NCBI RefSeq assembly: GCF_001905655.1
Contig: NZ_JMHT01000028.1
Coordinates: 1-53,240 of the forward strand
Length of the DNA stretch: 53,240 nucleotides
Origin: Mycobacterium sp. ST-F2
GTDB taxonomy: Bacteria > Actinomycetota > Actinomycetes > Mycobacteriales > Mycobacteriaceae
Reading direction: 5' to 3'
Positions 17,273 to 24,513 of the stretch are shown one piece after another. Each line of letters opens with the position of its first letter. Position 1 is the first letter of the stretch. The notes below the pieces were generated by a model. It was not told where the DNA came from. It did not search any database and saw only the letters and a list, made by a program, of their open reading frames with translations. The position numbers and the translations under genes are program-made.

Positions 17273-17464
17273 TCAGCCTTCGCAGGCGATGCCGTCGCCG
17301 TCGCGATCTTGGGACGATTTGTAGTCGGGATCGCCCTGCGGGATGTTGTACCGGCCGTCGGCGTGGGCCGCCGAGCAGTTCTTGTAGCCGGAGGCCTGCG
17401 CGACGGGGGCGATGGCCACCCCGGCGGAGGTAATCAGGGCAGCAACGATCAGTGCACGCAACAT
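17273..17464 (-). CDS. Secreted excalibur calcium-binding domain protein
   Basis: 63-residue exported protein. The signal peptide is MLRALIVAALITSAGVAIA to VAQA-SG. The mature part is a single excalibur domain: YKNCSAAHADGRYNIPQGDP and then SSQDRDGDGIACEG, with the DxDxDGxxCE calcium loop and paired Cys. A longer open frame starts at 17512, but the ATG at 17464 begins the signal peptide. Its TGA directly abuts the TGA of the convergent small gene (zero gap). Confidence 0.8.
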   Translation of the reverse strand: MLRALIVAALITSAGVAIAPVAQASGYKNCSAAHADGRYNIPQGDPDYKSSQDRDGDGIACEG

Positions 17465-17634
17465 TTTCGACGGGCGAATTTCCGGCGTGTCGACATCTCC
17501 GACCGGGAACAAAAGAACGTCCCGGTTCTAGAACCAGGCCAGCTCTGAAACTCTGCTGCGCGGCGGCATATCGCCTTCCCCAGCCCAGGCGATCGAGCAC
17601 TGGGGCACGTTGGTTGCTCTAATCGGCGGGGAGG

Positions 17635-17657
17635 TTGTCGGAACCCCTTGCTAGGGT
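17635..17657 (+). promoter_or_regulatory. PafBC-type (RecA-independent) DNA-damage promoter before the HNH gene
   Basis: TTGTCGGAA (17635-17643), 8-nt spacer, TAGGGT (17652-17657). This matches the mycobacterial RecA-NDp/PafBC consensus TTGTCRGTG-N8-TAnnnT at all but two positions of the first block. Predicted transcription start is near 17664, giving a 5' leader of about 38 nt with GAAGGA (17685-17690) before the ATG at 17702. The same pattern occurs upstream of ruvC in this window. Confidence 0.65.
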
Positions 17658-17701
17658 CCGACTCGTTCTGACGACGGCACCGGTGAAGGAACTCAATCGG
17701 C

Positions 17702-19324
17702 ATGGACGCTCTCCTCGTAATCGGATTTCTCGCGCTCGCGGGATGGGGGTCCTATCGCGTCGTCCGGTACATCCTGAAAGAGCGATACTTCGCCAGCGAA
17801 GAGTTCCAGAACCATAAGGCCCGTATTGCTTCTTTTGTAGCCGAGCACAATGAACTTGCCCGTTACATTTCCGAGCTCCGTCGTGATGGAACATTCGAGC
17901 TCGGTGCCTCCGATAGCGGCTCGCAGTCGCATTTGGCCACATTCCAGAACACAAGTCACTGGAACTACCGTCGAGATCGGAACATGGCGAATTATCATGC
18001 GCCGAATGTGCATACCTGTTCGCTGCAGGTAGTGCGTAATGCCAGTCGCGATCCTCTGAAGTACGTGATGAAATATTTCAACATCAAGTCTGATGAGACG
18101 CATCTCGCCGACGTCGAAAAGCTCGGCGACGATATCGCTCGACTCCAAGCCGCTGTGCATAACCTCCAGCAACGTGAGGCGAGTATCGCTCAGGCGATCA
18201 GTCCGCCTGCTTTCATCTTGAAGCACTACGTAGACGAGTTCATGCAGCATGTCGGTGTAGAGCTATCGCCGATCGAAGTCCCCTACCCGGTGTACGTATT
18301 CGAGTATGTAAGCGCTGGTGGGAACAGCTCGCAGCGTACAACCGTTACGTTCGACTCGCCGACTATCGATGCGGTCATCGAAACCCTTTCTCAGAAGATT
18401 CGCTGGAAGAAGAGTGCTGCTGGTCAGCGCGCACTGATGACGTCGACACTGCGCAATTCCATAAAGGCGCGCGACAATCACACCTGCCGCTACTGCTCGG
18501 TGTCGCTCGCAGTGGAACCACACCTCCTCTTGGAGGTGGATCACATCATTCCAGTCTCGAGGGGTGGATTGTCGACGGCTGAGAATCTGCAGACTCTGTG
18601 TTGGAAATGCAACCGGTCTAAGTCGAACAAAGTCGCGTCCGGCGGAGATTATCCGGCAGCACGCACAACAAATCCCCAGACGCTGGCACAATCTACTAAT
18701 GAATCCGGTCCCACGCCGCTGACCGTGAAGTGTTTCAAGTGCGAGCACTGGCAAGGGGTGCCGAGGGCTCTAGCAAGCATCAACTGCGAGCAGTGCGGTC
18801 AGACACTCAATACCAAACCTGGAAATGTAGATGACATCATCGTGCGGGCCGAAGCGCAGGCCAACCAAGCGGTGCAGCGGGCGAAATCCCACCTGGACGA
18901 CTTAAATAGCCGCGCCAGTGTGTTTGGACGGGGCGGCAAAATGGACGTGCTTGTCGAGACTCCGCGAGAACTGCGGGAGGTCGCGGCGACGCTCACGAGG
19001 ATCGCCACGATGATGCGCCTCATCATGGATGAGGCGGGAGTGGTATGTGAGCCCCCGGCGTACGCCCAGGACTCCGACGAGCCGACGCGGGTTATAGAGA
19101 TAATCGCGCGGGCCGAGTCGCAAGCCAACGCGGCGGTGTGGCGGGCGGAATCCCACCTGGACATGTTCACCAGCCGGAAAAGCGCATTCGCGCGAGACGC
19201 GAGTACTGGCTTCCTGGTCGAGATGCCGAGAGAATTGGGTGAAGCGGCTTCGACTCTGGCGGAGATCGACATGATGCTGCGCCTCATCATGGATGAGGCG
19301 GGAGTCCCGTACAGACGGAAATGA
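17702..19324 (+). CDS. Membrane-anchored HNH nuclease with zinc ribbon and duplicated C-terminal module
   Basis: 540 residues. Order: N-terminal membrane segment (LLVIGFLALAGWGSYRVVRYI, residues ~4-24); coiled-coil-like region (~100-180, LADVEKLGDDIARLQAAVHN); HNH nuclease at ~262-310 with CRYC (262-265), VDHIIPVSRGG (Asp280-His281), Asn295 and CWKCNRSK (300-303); a zinc ribbon with CFKC (344-347) and CEQC (362-365); then two ~75-residue repeats (377-450 and 465-535). GC content and codon use are lower than in the neighbours, indicating transfer. The promoter fits DNA-damage control. I do not recognise this exact architecture; a defence or DNA-damage-response nuclease is inferred. Confidence 0.85.
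   Translation: MDALLVIGFLALAGWGSYRVVRYILKERYFASEEFQNHKARIASFVAEHNELARYISELRRDGTFELGASDSGSQSHLATFQNTSHWNYRRDRNMANYHAPNVHTCSLQVVRNASRDPLKYVMKYFNIKSDETHLADVEKLGDDIARLQAAVHNLQQREASIAQAISPPAFILKHYVDEFMQHVGVELSPIEVPYPVYVFEYVSAGGNSSQRTTVTFDSPTIDAVIETLSQKIRWKKSAAGQRALMTSTLRNSIKARDNHTCRYCSVSLAVEPHLLLEVDHIIPVSRGGLSTAENLQTLCWKCNRSKSNKVASGGDYPAARTTNPQTLAQSTNESGPTPLTVKCFKCEHWQGVPRALASINCEQCGQTLNTKPGNVDDIIVRAEAQANQAVQRAKSHLDDLNSRASVFGRGGKMDVLVETPRELREVAATLTRIATMMRLIMDEAGVVCEPPAYAQDSDEPTRVIEIIARAESQANAAVWRAESHLDMFTSRKSAFARDASTGFLVEMPRELGEAASTLAEIDMMLRLIMDEAGVPYRRK
18830..19310 (+). repeat. Intragenic tandem duplication at the 3' end of the HNH gene
   Basis: Two copies of a ~75-codon module, offset by 88 codons (264 bp). 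Both have a RAE-QAN-AV-RA-SHLD pattern and end with the identical peptide RLIMDEAGV. The last ~27 bp of each copy are identical in DNA, including an internal inverted repeat CGCCTCATC-atg-GATGAGGCG. The near-identity at DNA level suggests a fairly recent or selected duplication. Confidence 0.8.
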
Positions 19325-19513
19325 CGCCGGTGTGACTGCGATCTATGTGTTGGGCGATGCCCCGTCTGTGAAGGTAGGTGACATCGCTGGCTCCATGCGC
19401 ATGGAGGACCGTCGTTGACACCGTGCCTGTTGGTGTTTGGGAGCCTGATCGAGCACCTACTGTACGACCCTTGTTAAGGATGGCTAGATACTAGCTCTGA
19501 CCTGTGAAAATCG

Positions 19514-19544
19514 TGGTGTGCGATTCTGGGATTGAACCAGTGAC
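19514..19544 (-). repeat. Duplicated tRNA-Val 3' end (candidate att site)
   Basis: 31-bp copy of the last 31 nt of tRNA-Val(GAC), including CCA, with 2 mismatches to 20939-20969; the 19-bp core CTGGGATTGAACCAGTGAC is identical. Same orientation as the real tRNA, 1425 bp away. This is the footprint left when an element integrates into a tRNA 3' end and rebuilds it. The copy is not a working tRNA: the sequence beyond 19544 does not continue the gene. Confidence 0.8.
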
Positions 19545-19554
19545 TACGCGATGG

Positions 19555-19770
19555 CTAGATTGCGGCGAGTTCTTCGCCGGTGAAGTAACGGGAATGGGTC
19601 TGGCGCAGGGTCTTGAGAGAATCACTGATCAAAGCGACGATCTCCACACCTTGGTCGGTGCGTTCGGCTTCCAGCGCGAGTCGTCGTTCCATGGCTTCCC
19701 TGGCGGTCGCGAACTCGGTCACCCGGCGCTCGCCGGTCTGACGGTTGAACTCGATCACAAAGCCTGGCAT
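19555..19770 (-). CDS. Small protein paired with RelA/SpoT-domain protein (possible antitoxin)
   Basis: 71 residues (MPGFVIEFNRQTGERRVTEF...), acidic/basic mixed, ending SRYFTGEELAAI. No known domain recognised. The ATG lies 1 bp after the stop of the RelA/SpoT-domain gene and its ribosome-binding site (GAGGAA) is inside that gene's last codons, so the two are translated together. Small size and tight coupling to an alarmone synthetase suggest an antitoxin or regulator, but the sequence itself gives no direct proof. Confidence 0.7.
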   Translation of the reverse strand: MPGFVIEFNRQTGERRVTEFATAREAMERRLALEAERTDQGVEIVALISDSLKTLRQTHSRYFTGEELAAI

Positions 19771-19771
19771 T

Positions 19772-20617
19772 TCATTCCTCTACTTCCTCTCCATCGAGGA
19801 TACGTCGAAGCTTACGAAGATATTCGCTCGTCTGGGTCAGTCGGATCTGCAAACTTGCCGCGTCTACGCCGATAGAGGTAAGCGCGTCCAGCGCCTCATC
19901 AATGAGGGCTGGGTTGGGGGCTGATGAGCTCGTAGACTCGTCGATCCTCTCGCCGGCCAGTTGGGCCATGACGCCGTTGATCCGGTCCGCGTTGGTCTCG
20001 TCCAGCGCGATCTGGGCCGACATTTTGTGCATCGTGATGACGATCGCCTGGATACGAGGGTCTGCACTCGGTTGGTTGTACCGGATTCCTCGGCCTACGA
20101 GGTCAGCGATGCCTTCGTATGTGTTGGCCCATTCACTTTGGTACAGCGTCCGAATCTGCACTTCGACCCGCCCCGCGGGGAGTATGAGCCAGATGTGAAC
20201 GGCGCGATAGCCCGAGTGCGGCGCCTCGCGAATGTCTTTCGTGGTGGCTCTGTCGGGCCCGAAGTGGTCGGCTATCTCTCGAGCCAACAGAGTCTGCTGG
20301 GTAAGGGTCATGTCGGCGTCGATGCGGACGCCAGCCAGGTCCTGGACACGGTCTAGCTTTGATGGGGATCGCTCCAGCTTCTGGATCAAGGTGTCGACGG
20401 TCTTCGATCGGGCGGTCACTGCAAACTGACCCGTCGGCTTGTTTCTCCAGGGTGTGGTGCTGAGGATGCTGGCGACTTCGCCGGCCAGATCGTTGTGCCA
20501 GAGCATTACCGCGGTGTAGTCGGGGCATCCTGCGGGCGGCGTACACCGGTGGACAAGTGCGTCCCCAAGCTTGCGTAGCTGGTTCTTTGACCAAGGAGGA
20601 GAATTCTCAACGCTCAC
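19772..20617 (-). CDS. RelA/SpoT-domain alarmone synthetase (small, accessory)
   Basis: 281 residues from the GTG at 20617 (VSVENSPPWSKNQLRKLG). The synthetase domain is residues ~60-180: basic patch ARSKTVDTLIQKL (Arg70, Lys72), DLAGVRID (93-100), G-loop HSGYRAVHIWL (Tyr137) and VEVQIRTLYQSEWA (Glu152). These catalytic positions appear intact. No HD hydrolase or TGS/ACT domains, so it is a stand-alone synthetase making (p)ppGpp, (pp)pApp or modifying tRNA, as toxSAS enzymes do. The C-terminal ~100 residues are helical and unassigned. It sits inside a tRNA-flanked cassette with a 71-residue partner. Confidence 0.85.
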   Translation of the reverse strand: MSVENSPPWSKNQLRKLGDALVHRCTPPAGCPDYTAVMLWHNDLAGEVASILSTTPWRNKPTGQFAVTARSKTVDTLIQKLERSPSKLDRVQDLAGVRIDADMTLTQQTLLAREIADHFGPDRATTKDIREAPHSGYRAVHIWLILPAGRVEVQIRTLYQSEWANTYEGIADLVGRGIRYNQPSADPRIQAIVITMHKMSAQIALDETNADRINGVMAQLAGERIDESTSSSAPNPALIDEALDALTSIGVDAASLQIRLTQTSEYLRKLRRILDGEEVEE

Positions 20618-20898
20618 GGTGCCCCTGGCTGGTGAACCAGTGGCTGGTGAATACGTGAGGTGGCCATGCCATCCGAATCTAGTCGCGGTGATGACCACCG
20701 CGGGCGTATTGGAACGCGGCGGGTTGCATACCCCGCTTCCCGAACCTCCCGAGCTATCTGGGCCGACACTGTTCTCGGCCACGCTCAGTAGTGACGACCA
20801 ACCCTGGTCAGGGGCATTGGCCCTGCACATCGACCAACGCCATCGACTAACGCGATCCGCCGCTACTATCCAGGTGATCGTCGTGCAAATAACAGAAA
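20618..20898. other. Non-coding stretch upstream of the RelA/SpoT-domain gene
   Basis: No convincing gene in about 280 bp between the RelA/SpoT start and the tRNA terminator. The RelA/SpoT frame stays open upstream to 21088 but crosses tRNA sequence there and is not coding. TAGATT on the minus strand (20681-20676) is a possible -10 for the cassette; no clear -35 is seen. Confidence 0.5.
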
Positions 20899-20922
20899 AG
20901 GCCCGGTTCGAAAACCGGGCCT
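20899..20922 (-). terminator. Intrinsic terminator of the tRNA Gly-Cys-Val operon
   Basis: Perfect 10-bp arms AGGCCCGGTT (20899-20908) and AACCGGGCCT (20913-20922) with loop CGAA. Read on the minus strand it starts 17 nt after the tRNA-Val CCA and is followed by TTTTCTGTTATTTG. It lies on the cassette side of the tRNA. Confidence 0.85.
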
Positions 20923-20938
20923 GAACTGCTGTGATGCT

Positions 20939-21013
20939 TGGTGCGCGATACTGGGATTGAACCAGTGACCTCTTCCGTGTCAGGGAAGCGCTCTCCCGCT
21001 GAGCTAATCGCGC
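20939..21013 (-). tRNA. tRNA-Val (GAC)
   Basis: Cloverleaf read on the minus strand: acceptor GCGCGAT (21013-21007) pairs with ATCGCGC; D-arm AGCTCAGCGGGAGAGC; anticodon stem-loop CTTCC-CTGACAC-GGAAG with anticodon GAC; T-arm ACTGG-TTCAATC-CCAGT. CCA is encoded at 20941-20939. Its 3' 31 nt are duplicated at 19514-19544. Confidence 0.95.
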
Positions 21014-21028
21014 CGGGTTGAAAACTTT

Positions 21029-21102
21029 TGGAGGTGGAGACGGGAATCGAACCCGTGTGCACGGCTTTGCAGGCCGTTGCCTCACCACTCGGCCACTCCA
21101 CC
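21029..21102 (-). tRNA. tRNA-Cys (GCA)
   Basis: Minus strand: acceptor GGTGGAG (21102-21096) pairs with CTCCACC; anticodon stem-loop ACGGC-CTGCAAA-GCCGT gives GCA; T-arm ACGGG-TTCGATT-CCCGT; discriminator T and encoded CCA at 21031-21029. Second of three tandem tRNAs. Confidence 0.95.
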
Positions 21103-21130
21103 ACTGGGGCTGATGCCATTCGCACCTTCG

Positions 21131-21203
21131 AGCGGATGACGGGATTCGAACCCGCGACCCTCACCTTGGCAAGGTGATGCGCTACCAACTGCGCTACATC
21201 CGC
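21131..21203 (-). tRNA. tRNA-Gly (GCC)
   Basis: Minus strand: acceptor GCGGATG (21203-21197) pairs with CATCCGC; anticodon stem-loop TCACC-TTGCCAA-GGTGA gives GCC; T-arm GCGGG-TTCGAAT-CCCGT; discriminator T. CCA is not encoded. First gene of the three-tRNA operon. Confidence 0.95.
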
Positions 21204-21245
21204 GTTTCGCTCCGGTTGAACTTTGTTCGTCCGTTGCGATGCAAG

Positions 21246-21275
21246 ACATTAGTGCACGAATGCGAGCAGACACAA
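21246..21275 (-). promoter_or_regulatory. Candidate promoter of the tRNA Gly-Cys-Val operon
   Basis: On the minus strand TTGTGT (21275-21270) and TAATGT (21251-21246) are separated by 18 nt and lie ~43 bp before tRNA-Gly. Motif match only. The rest of the 290-bp gap to the divergent tRNA-Val(CAC) shows no gene. Confidence 0.35.
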
Positions 21276-21493
21276 ATCGCGTGAAAACCGCTGGTAAACA
21301 GGCCGGTTCGGGGAGCTGACCGAGCCATGGCCGATGTTTCAGGGGTTACGTCCCGTGACTCCTGAGGCGGTGCGGTGGTCGGTTCGGGCGGGCGGGGTGC
21401 GGGCGGTCGGGTACCGGCGGGGCGCGATTCCCGTTCGGGTCGCGGGACGTGTTAGTGTCTGTCGTCGCACCGATCCGGTCGGTGAGATTCCCC

Positions 21494-21568
21494 GGTCTCG
21501 TAGCTCAGGGGGAGAGCGTCCGCCTCACACGCGGAAGGTCACTGGTTCGATCCCAGTCGGGACCACCA
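21494..21568 (+). tRNA. tRNA-Val (CAC)
   Basis: Acceptor GGTCTCG (21494-21500) pairs with CGGGACC (21558-21564) with one G-U pair; anticodon stem-loop TCCGC-CTCACAC-GCGGA gives CAC; T-arm ACTGG-TTCGATC-CCAGT; discriminator A and encoded CCA (21566-21568). Divergent from the Gly-Cys-Val operon. The neighbourhood of tRNA-Val genes matches the region where M. tuberculosis carries prophage phiRv2, as I recall it. Confidence 0.95.
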
Positions 21569-21593
21569 CACAAATCCACGCGGTGGCAATCGG

Positions 21594-22298
21594 TCATCGT
21601 CGGATTTTGACGGTCTCCCAGCTGCCGAACAGCTGTAAATCCAGACTCGCGGCCAGCTTCATCGATGCGGCATCGTCCGGCGGGCACCGGTACTGCGGCT
21701 CGTATCCTTCGGTGAGGGCGTGGCGAAACATCGCACGCACCAACGTCTTTGCCTGCCTGCGGCCCCGCGCGGAGCCGGTAGTGCGCACATCGACATCGGC
21801 AATGGGAAACTCGTCGTCCCACGGGGACATACTGCCGATGCCGACCAGGCGCGCGTGTTCGTCGAACGCGCCGAACACCGCCCAGTTCTCTTCGGGCGCA
21901 GCCGCTTTGAACGACGCGGTAACGCCGGCATCGGCCTCGGTGAGTTGGCGGACGTTGGGCGGGCCGGGGTCGCCGAGGATGTCGTCGGCCGCGGAGTCCG
22001 TGAGATAAAACACATTGTCGGAGTGGCTGAGGGCGACGCCCTGGCCGGCAAGTGCTGCCCGGACGTCGGTCTCCGTCGGATTGTCGAGTGCGGCAATGTC
22101 TTTGGCCAACGAGTCCGCGATGGCCGGGCTGACGGCGATGGCGACGCGGCCGTCATCGGCGCCGCGTAGGACGCTGACGCGTTCGTCGTCGTCGAGACCG
22201 GGACTGACGGTGATCGTCAGGTATCCGTTGCGGTGCAACAACTTTCCGCTGAATGCGGCGGACCAATAGTCGGTGATGACCGGGGCGAAATCGGGCAC
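21594..22298 (-). CDS. GNAT-like acetyltransferase, two-part
   Basis: About 234 residues from the GTG at 22298, which has AGGGAG 6 bp upstream; longer in-frame starts lack this. The N-terminal half is a substrate-type domain ([23 protein letters not shown]). The C-terminal half looks like a GNAT fold: [21 protein letters not shown] then [19 protein letters not shown] as the CoA-binding region, and [20 protein letters not shown]. Substrate unknown. Divergent from the PPE gene; the zinc-box-like palindrome lies between them and could act on both. Confidence 0.75.
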   Translation of the reverse strand: MPDFAPVITDYWSAAFSGKLLHRNGYLTITVSPGLDDDERVSVLRGADDGRVAIAVSPAIADSLAKDIAALDNPTETDVRAALAGQGVALSHSDNVFYLTDSAADDILGDPGPPNVRQLTEADAGVTASFKAAAPEENWAVFGAFDEHARLVGIGSMSPWDDEFPIADVDVRTTGSARGRRQAKTLVRAMFRHALTEGYEPQYRCPPDDAASMKLAASLDLQLFGSWETVKIRR

Positions 22299-22410
22299 GG
22301 GAAACTCCCTGGACGGTGTGCGACGCATGGTCCGGATATGTCGCATCTTCCCGAGCCGCCGCCGGATCGGCAACGCATTTTCTTGCGCCGCGGCAGCAGG
22401 CTGATAAGTT

Positions 22411-22429
22411 AATGAAAACAGTTTTCATT
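22411..22429 (+). promoter_or_regulatory. Perfect 19-bp palindrome resembling a Zur (zinc) box
   Basis: AATGAAAAC-A-GTTTTCATT, perfect 9-bp arms around one base. The core TGAAAAC-A-GTTTTCA closely resembles actinobacterial Zur operators (type TGAAAATGATTTTCA). It is followed by GGAGGG (22443-22448) and the PPE start at 22457. A -10-like GATAAG lies just upstream at 22403-22408, so a bound repressor would block transcription. Confidence 0.75.
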
Positions 22430-22456
22430 TTCGTTAGTGGCCGGAGGGAATGCGGG

Positions 22457-23926
22457 ATGGCAGTGCCGGTGTGGATGGCGTCGCCGCCAGAGGTGCATTC
22501 GGCCTTGCTCAGCAGCGGCCCCGGCCCCGGCCCACTGCTGGCGGCCGCAGCCGAATGGTCGTCACTGGGCGCGACCTACGCGGCGGTGGCCGAGGAGCTG
22601 CGCGCAATCCTGGCCGCCACCCACGCGGGGGCGTGGCAGGGCCCGACTGCGGAGAGCTATGTGGCCGCGCACGTCCCATACCTGGAGTGGCTGACCCAGA
22701 GCGACCTGGAAAGCACGGCCCGCGCAGCCCAGCATGAGGCCATCGCGGGCGCCTACAGCGCGGCGCTGGCCATGATGCCGACGCTTGCCGAACTGGCCGC
22801 CAACCACGCCACACATGGCGCGCTGCTGGCCACGAATTTCTTTGGTATCAACACCATTCCCATCGCGGTCACCGAGGCCGACTACGTGCGCATGTGGGTG
22901 CAAGCCGCTACCGCAATGGCGACCTACGAAGCCGCTTCCGACGTGGCGATGACGGCGGCGCCGCACTCGACCCCGGCGCCGTCGATCGTGGCGGAAGACG
23001 ACCATGACCACGATCATGACCACGACCACGACCACGACCACGACGGTGACGGTCACCCGGACCACGGCGATCTGGACCCGACCCAGCTGGAGTGGTGGTT
23101 CGAAGTGGGCGCCGAGATGGGTGAGCACATCGAACTGCTGTGGAACAACTTGCTTTACGATCCGGCCGCGCTGGCGACCAACCTGCCGTTGGTGATGGCG
23201 GACGTCACCTTCCACGCCGCCCAGCTGGCATCGGTGCTCGGTCAGTTCGCTCCCGCGCTGATTCAGCCCGCATTGGGGTTGGCGATCGCCAACCTCGGCT
23301 GGGTTGCCGGGTTCGCGGGGCTGGCGGGCGTCCAGGTTTCCCCGGAGGCGATCGGCGCGGACGCGGGTCCGGCGTCGTCTGAGCCGTCGACCCCGCTTGC
23401 CGCGGCGCCCTCTGCCCCCAGCCCGGCATCGTCGTCGGCGGCCCCGGCGTCGGCGTCTTCTCCGGCAAGTGCGCCCGCATCGACCGCCCCCGGCACCGTG
23501 TCGTCGCCGGCTCCCACACCGCCACCGATGGGCGACCCGGGCTTCCCCTACGCGGTGGGCGACGGGTCGGGCATCGGCGCGAGCGCGTGGCTTCAACGGC
23601 AGGCCCGCGTTGCTGCCGGTGCGTCGGCTCGGGCGTCCACGACGGCCGAGGCATCGTCGGCCGCGACGGCGGCGGCCCGGCGGGCGCGTCGCCGCCGCGA
23701 CCGGAGCAAGCAGGAAGGTGACGCTGTCGAGTACATGGACCTCGAGGCCGAACCCGCCGGCACGCAGGCGTCCGCCAGCGGCGCCGGCCCCATCGGGTTC
23801 GCCGGAGCGGTGTCCGGGGCAGGTGCGTCCGCAGCGGGACTGACGACGTTGGCCCGTGACGACTTCAACGACGGGGCGCGGGCGCCGATGTTGCCGAGCA
23901 CCTGGAACCCCGACGAGGCCGGCTGA
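22457..23926 (+). CDS. PPE family protein (PPW type) with a His-Asp repeat
   Basis: 489 residues. PPE domain at ~1-175 with SPPEV at residues 9-13, Trp-x-Gly in AGAWQGPT and the helical pair typical of type VII (ESX) substrates. Residues 183-196 are seven consecutive His-Asp pairs, followed by GDGHPDHGD, a probable zinc or other metal-binding strip. Then a hydrophobic helix region, a Pro/Ser/Ala linker, a basic patch ([12 protein letters not shown]) and the C-terminal PPW motifs ([12 protein letters not shown] as PxxPxxW). ATG at 22457 chosen for GGAGGG 8 bp upstream. No PE partner is adjacent. Likely exported to the cell surface for metal acquisition (inference). Confidence 0.88.
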   Translation: MAVPVWMASPPEVHSALLSSGPGPGPLLAAAAEWSSLGATYAAVAEELRAILAATHAGAWQGPTAESYVAAHVPYLEWLTQSDLESTARAAQHEAIAGAYSAALAMMPTLAELAANHATHGALLATNFFGINTIPIAVTEADYVRMWVQAATAMATYEAASDVAMTAAPHSTPAPSIVAEDDHDHDHDHDHDHDHDGDGHPDHGDLDPTQLEWWFEVGAEMGEHIELLWNNLLYDPAALATNLPLVMADVTFHAAQLASVLGQFAPALIQPALGLAIANLGWVAGFAGLAGVQVSPEAIGADAGPASSEPSTPLAAAPSAPSPASSSAAPASASSPASAPASTAPGTVSSPAPTPPPMGDPGFPYAVGDGSGIGASAWLQRQARVAAGASARASTTAEASSAATAAARRARRRRDRSKQEGDAVEYMDLEAEPAGTQASASGAGPIGFAGAVSGAGASAAGLTTLARDDFNDGARAPMLPSTWNPDEAG

Positions 23927-23928
23927 GG

Positions 23929-24501
23929 TCAGGCCGACTGCCAGCCGCCCCAATCCTCGCCCCGGAAGGCACGACCTTCAGGAATGTCGAAGTGCTGCAG
24001 GAAGATTTGCAGTGCCGGCTGCATCTGGAAATGCATCGCCGTCATGGCGTGCACGATCTCCGGGGTCATCGGGTCGTGGTCGGGCGGCTTCTGCGCCGGG
24101 ATCAGTCCCAGCGCCAGTGCCATCTCGATCTGGTAGAAGGTGAAATCGCCGTACGGCCGTTTGGGGTCGGCGCCCGGGATGTCCTCGTCGCCGTAGGGGT
24201 CCGACAGTTCCCAGCTCATCTGCGCCAGCAGGGTCCGGTGTTGGTCGGTGAACTCGAAGTCCGTCTCGCCGGTCAGATCCGCGACGAACGGTGAGTATTC
24301 GTGATCGGCTGACGGGCGCCGGTATGGATATGTGCCGGCCGCGCACGTGCCGTGCGCGGCGGCGATCCGCAGCAGGTGCAGGTCGTCGGGTTCGGGTTCC
24401 CAGTCCGGAGGGAAGCACGGCGCACCGACCTCGGTACCGTCCCAGCCGACCCGGACGGCCCGCAGCCGGTCTGTATGGCCGTTGTTCCAGTGGATTTCCA
24501 C
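23929..24501 (-). CDS. Hypothetical protein downstream of ndh
   Basis: 190 residues from a GTG (MEIHWNNGHTDRLRAVRVGW). Acidic, with PCFPPDWEPEPDDLHLL, HEYSPFVADLTGE and YGDFTFYQIEMALALGLIP. No signal peptide, membrane span or family recognised. It begins 12 bp after the ndh stop and is probably co-transcribed with it; its stop is 2 bp from the convergent PPE stop. Confidence 0.65.
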   Translation of the reverse strand: MEIHWNNGHTDRLRAVRVGWDGTEVGAPCFPPDWEPEPDDLHLLRIAAAHGTCAAGTYPYRRPSADHEYSPFVADLTGETDFEFTDQHRTLLAQMSWELSDPYGDEDIPGADPKRPYGDFTFYQIEMALALGLIPAQKPPDHDPMTPEIVHAMTAMHFQMQPALQIFLQHFDIPEGRAFRGEDWGGWQSA

Positions 24502-24513
24502 GCTCGGCTACCG

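Noticed and set aside
19325..19513. Possible insertion-sequence remnant or truncated small gene between the HNH gene and the tRNA fragment
   Set aside because: A 28-codon GTG frame (VTAIYVLGDAPSVKVGD...) exists but no transposase motif or terminal inverted repeats can be shown.
19479..19560. 11-bp repeat GATGGCTAGAT at 19479-19489 and 19550-19560 around the tRNA fragment
   Set aside because: Too short to call a target-site duplication; it could be chance, although its place beside the att-like repeat is noted.
20891..20925. LexA/SOS-like box in the GGTTCGAAAACC sequence
   Set aside because: It is the stem-loop of the tRNA operon terminator and does not fit TCGAACNNNNGTTCGA.
20618..21088. 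Longer RelA/SpoT-domain protein starting upstream of the GTG at 20617
   Set aside because: The extension would translate tRNA-Val, the tRNA-Cys edge and the terminator, so it is not coding.
17513..21500. Complete prophage
   Set aside because: No integrase, capsid, tail or lysis genes are visible; only accessory genes and the tRNA duplication support integration.
23003..23044. GACCAC hexamer run as a simple microsatellite or CRISPR-like repeat
   Set aside because: It is in frame inside the PPE gene and encodes the His-Asp run; no spacers or cas genes exist in the window.
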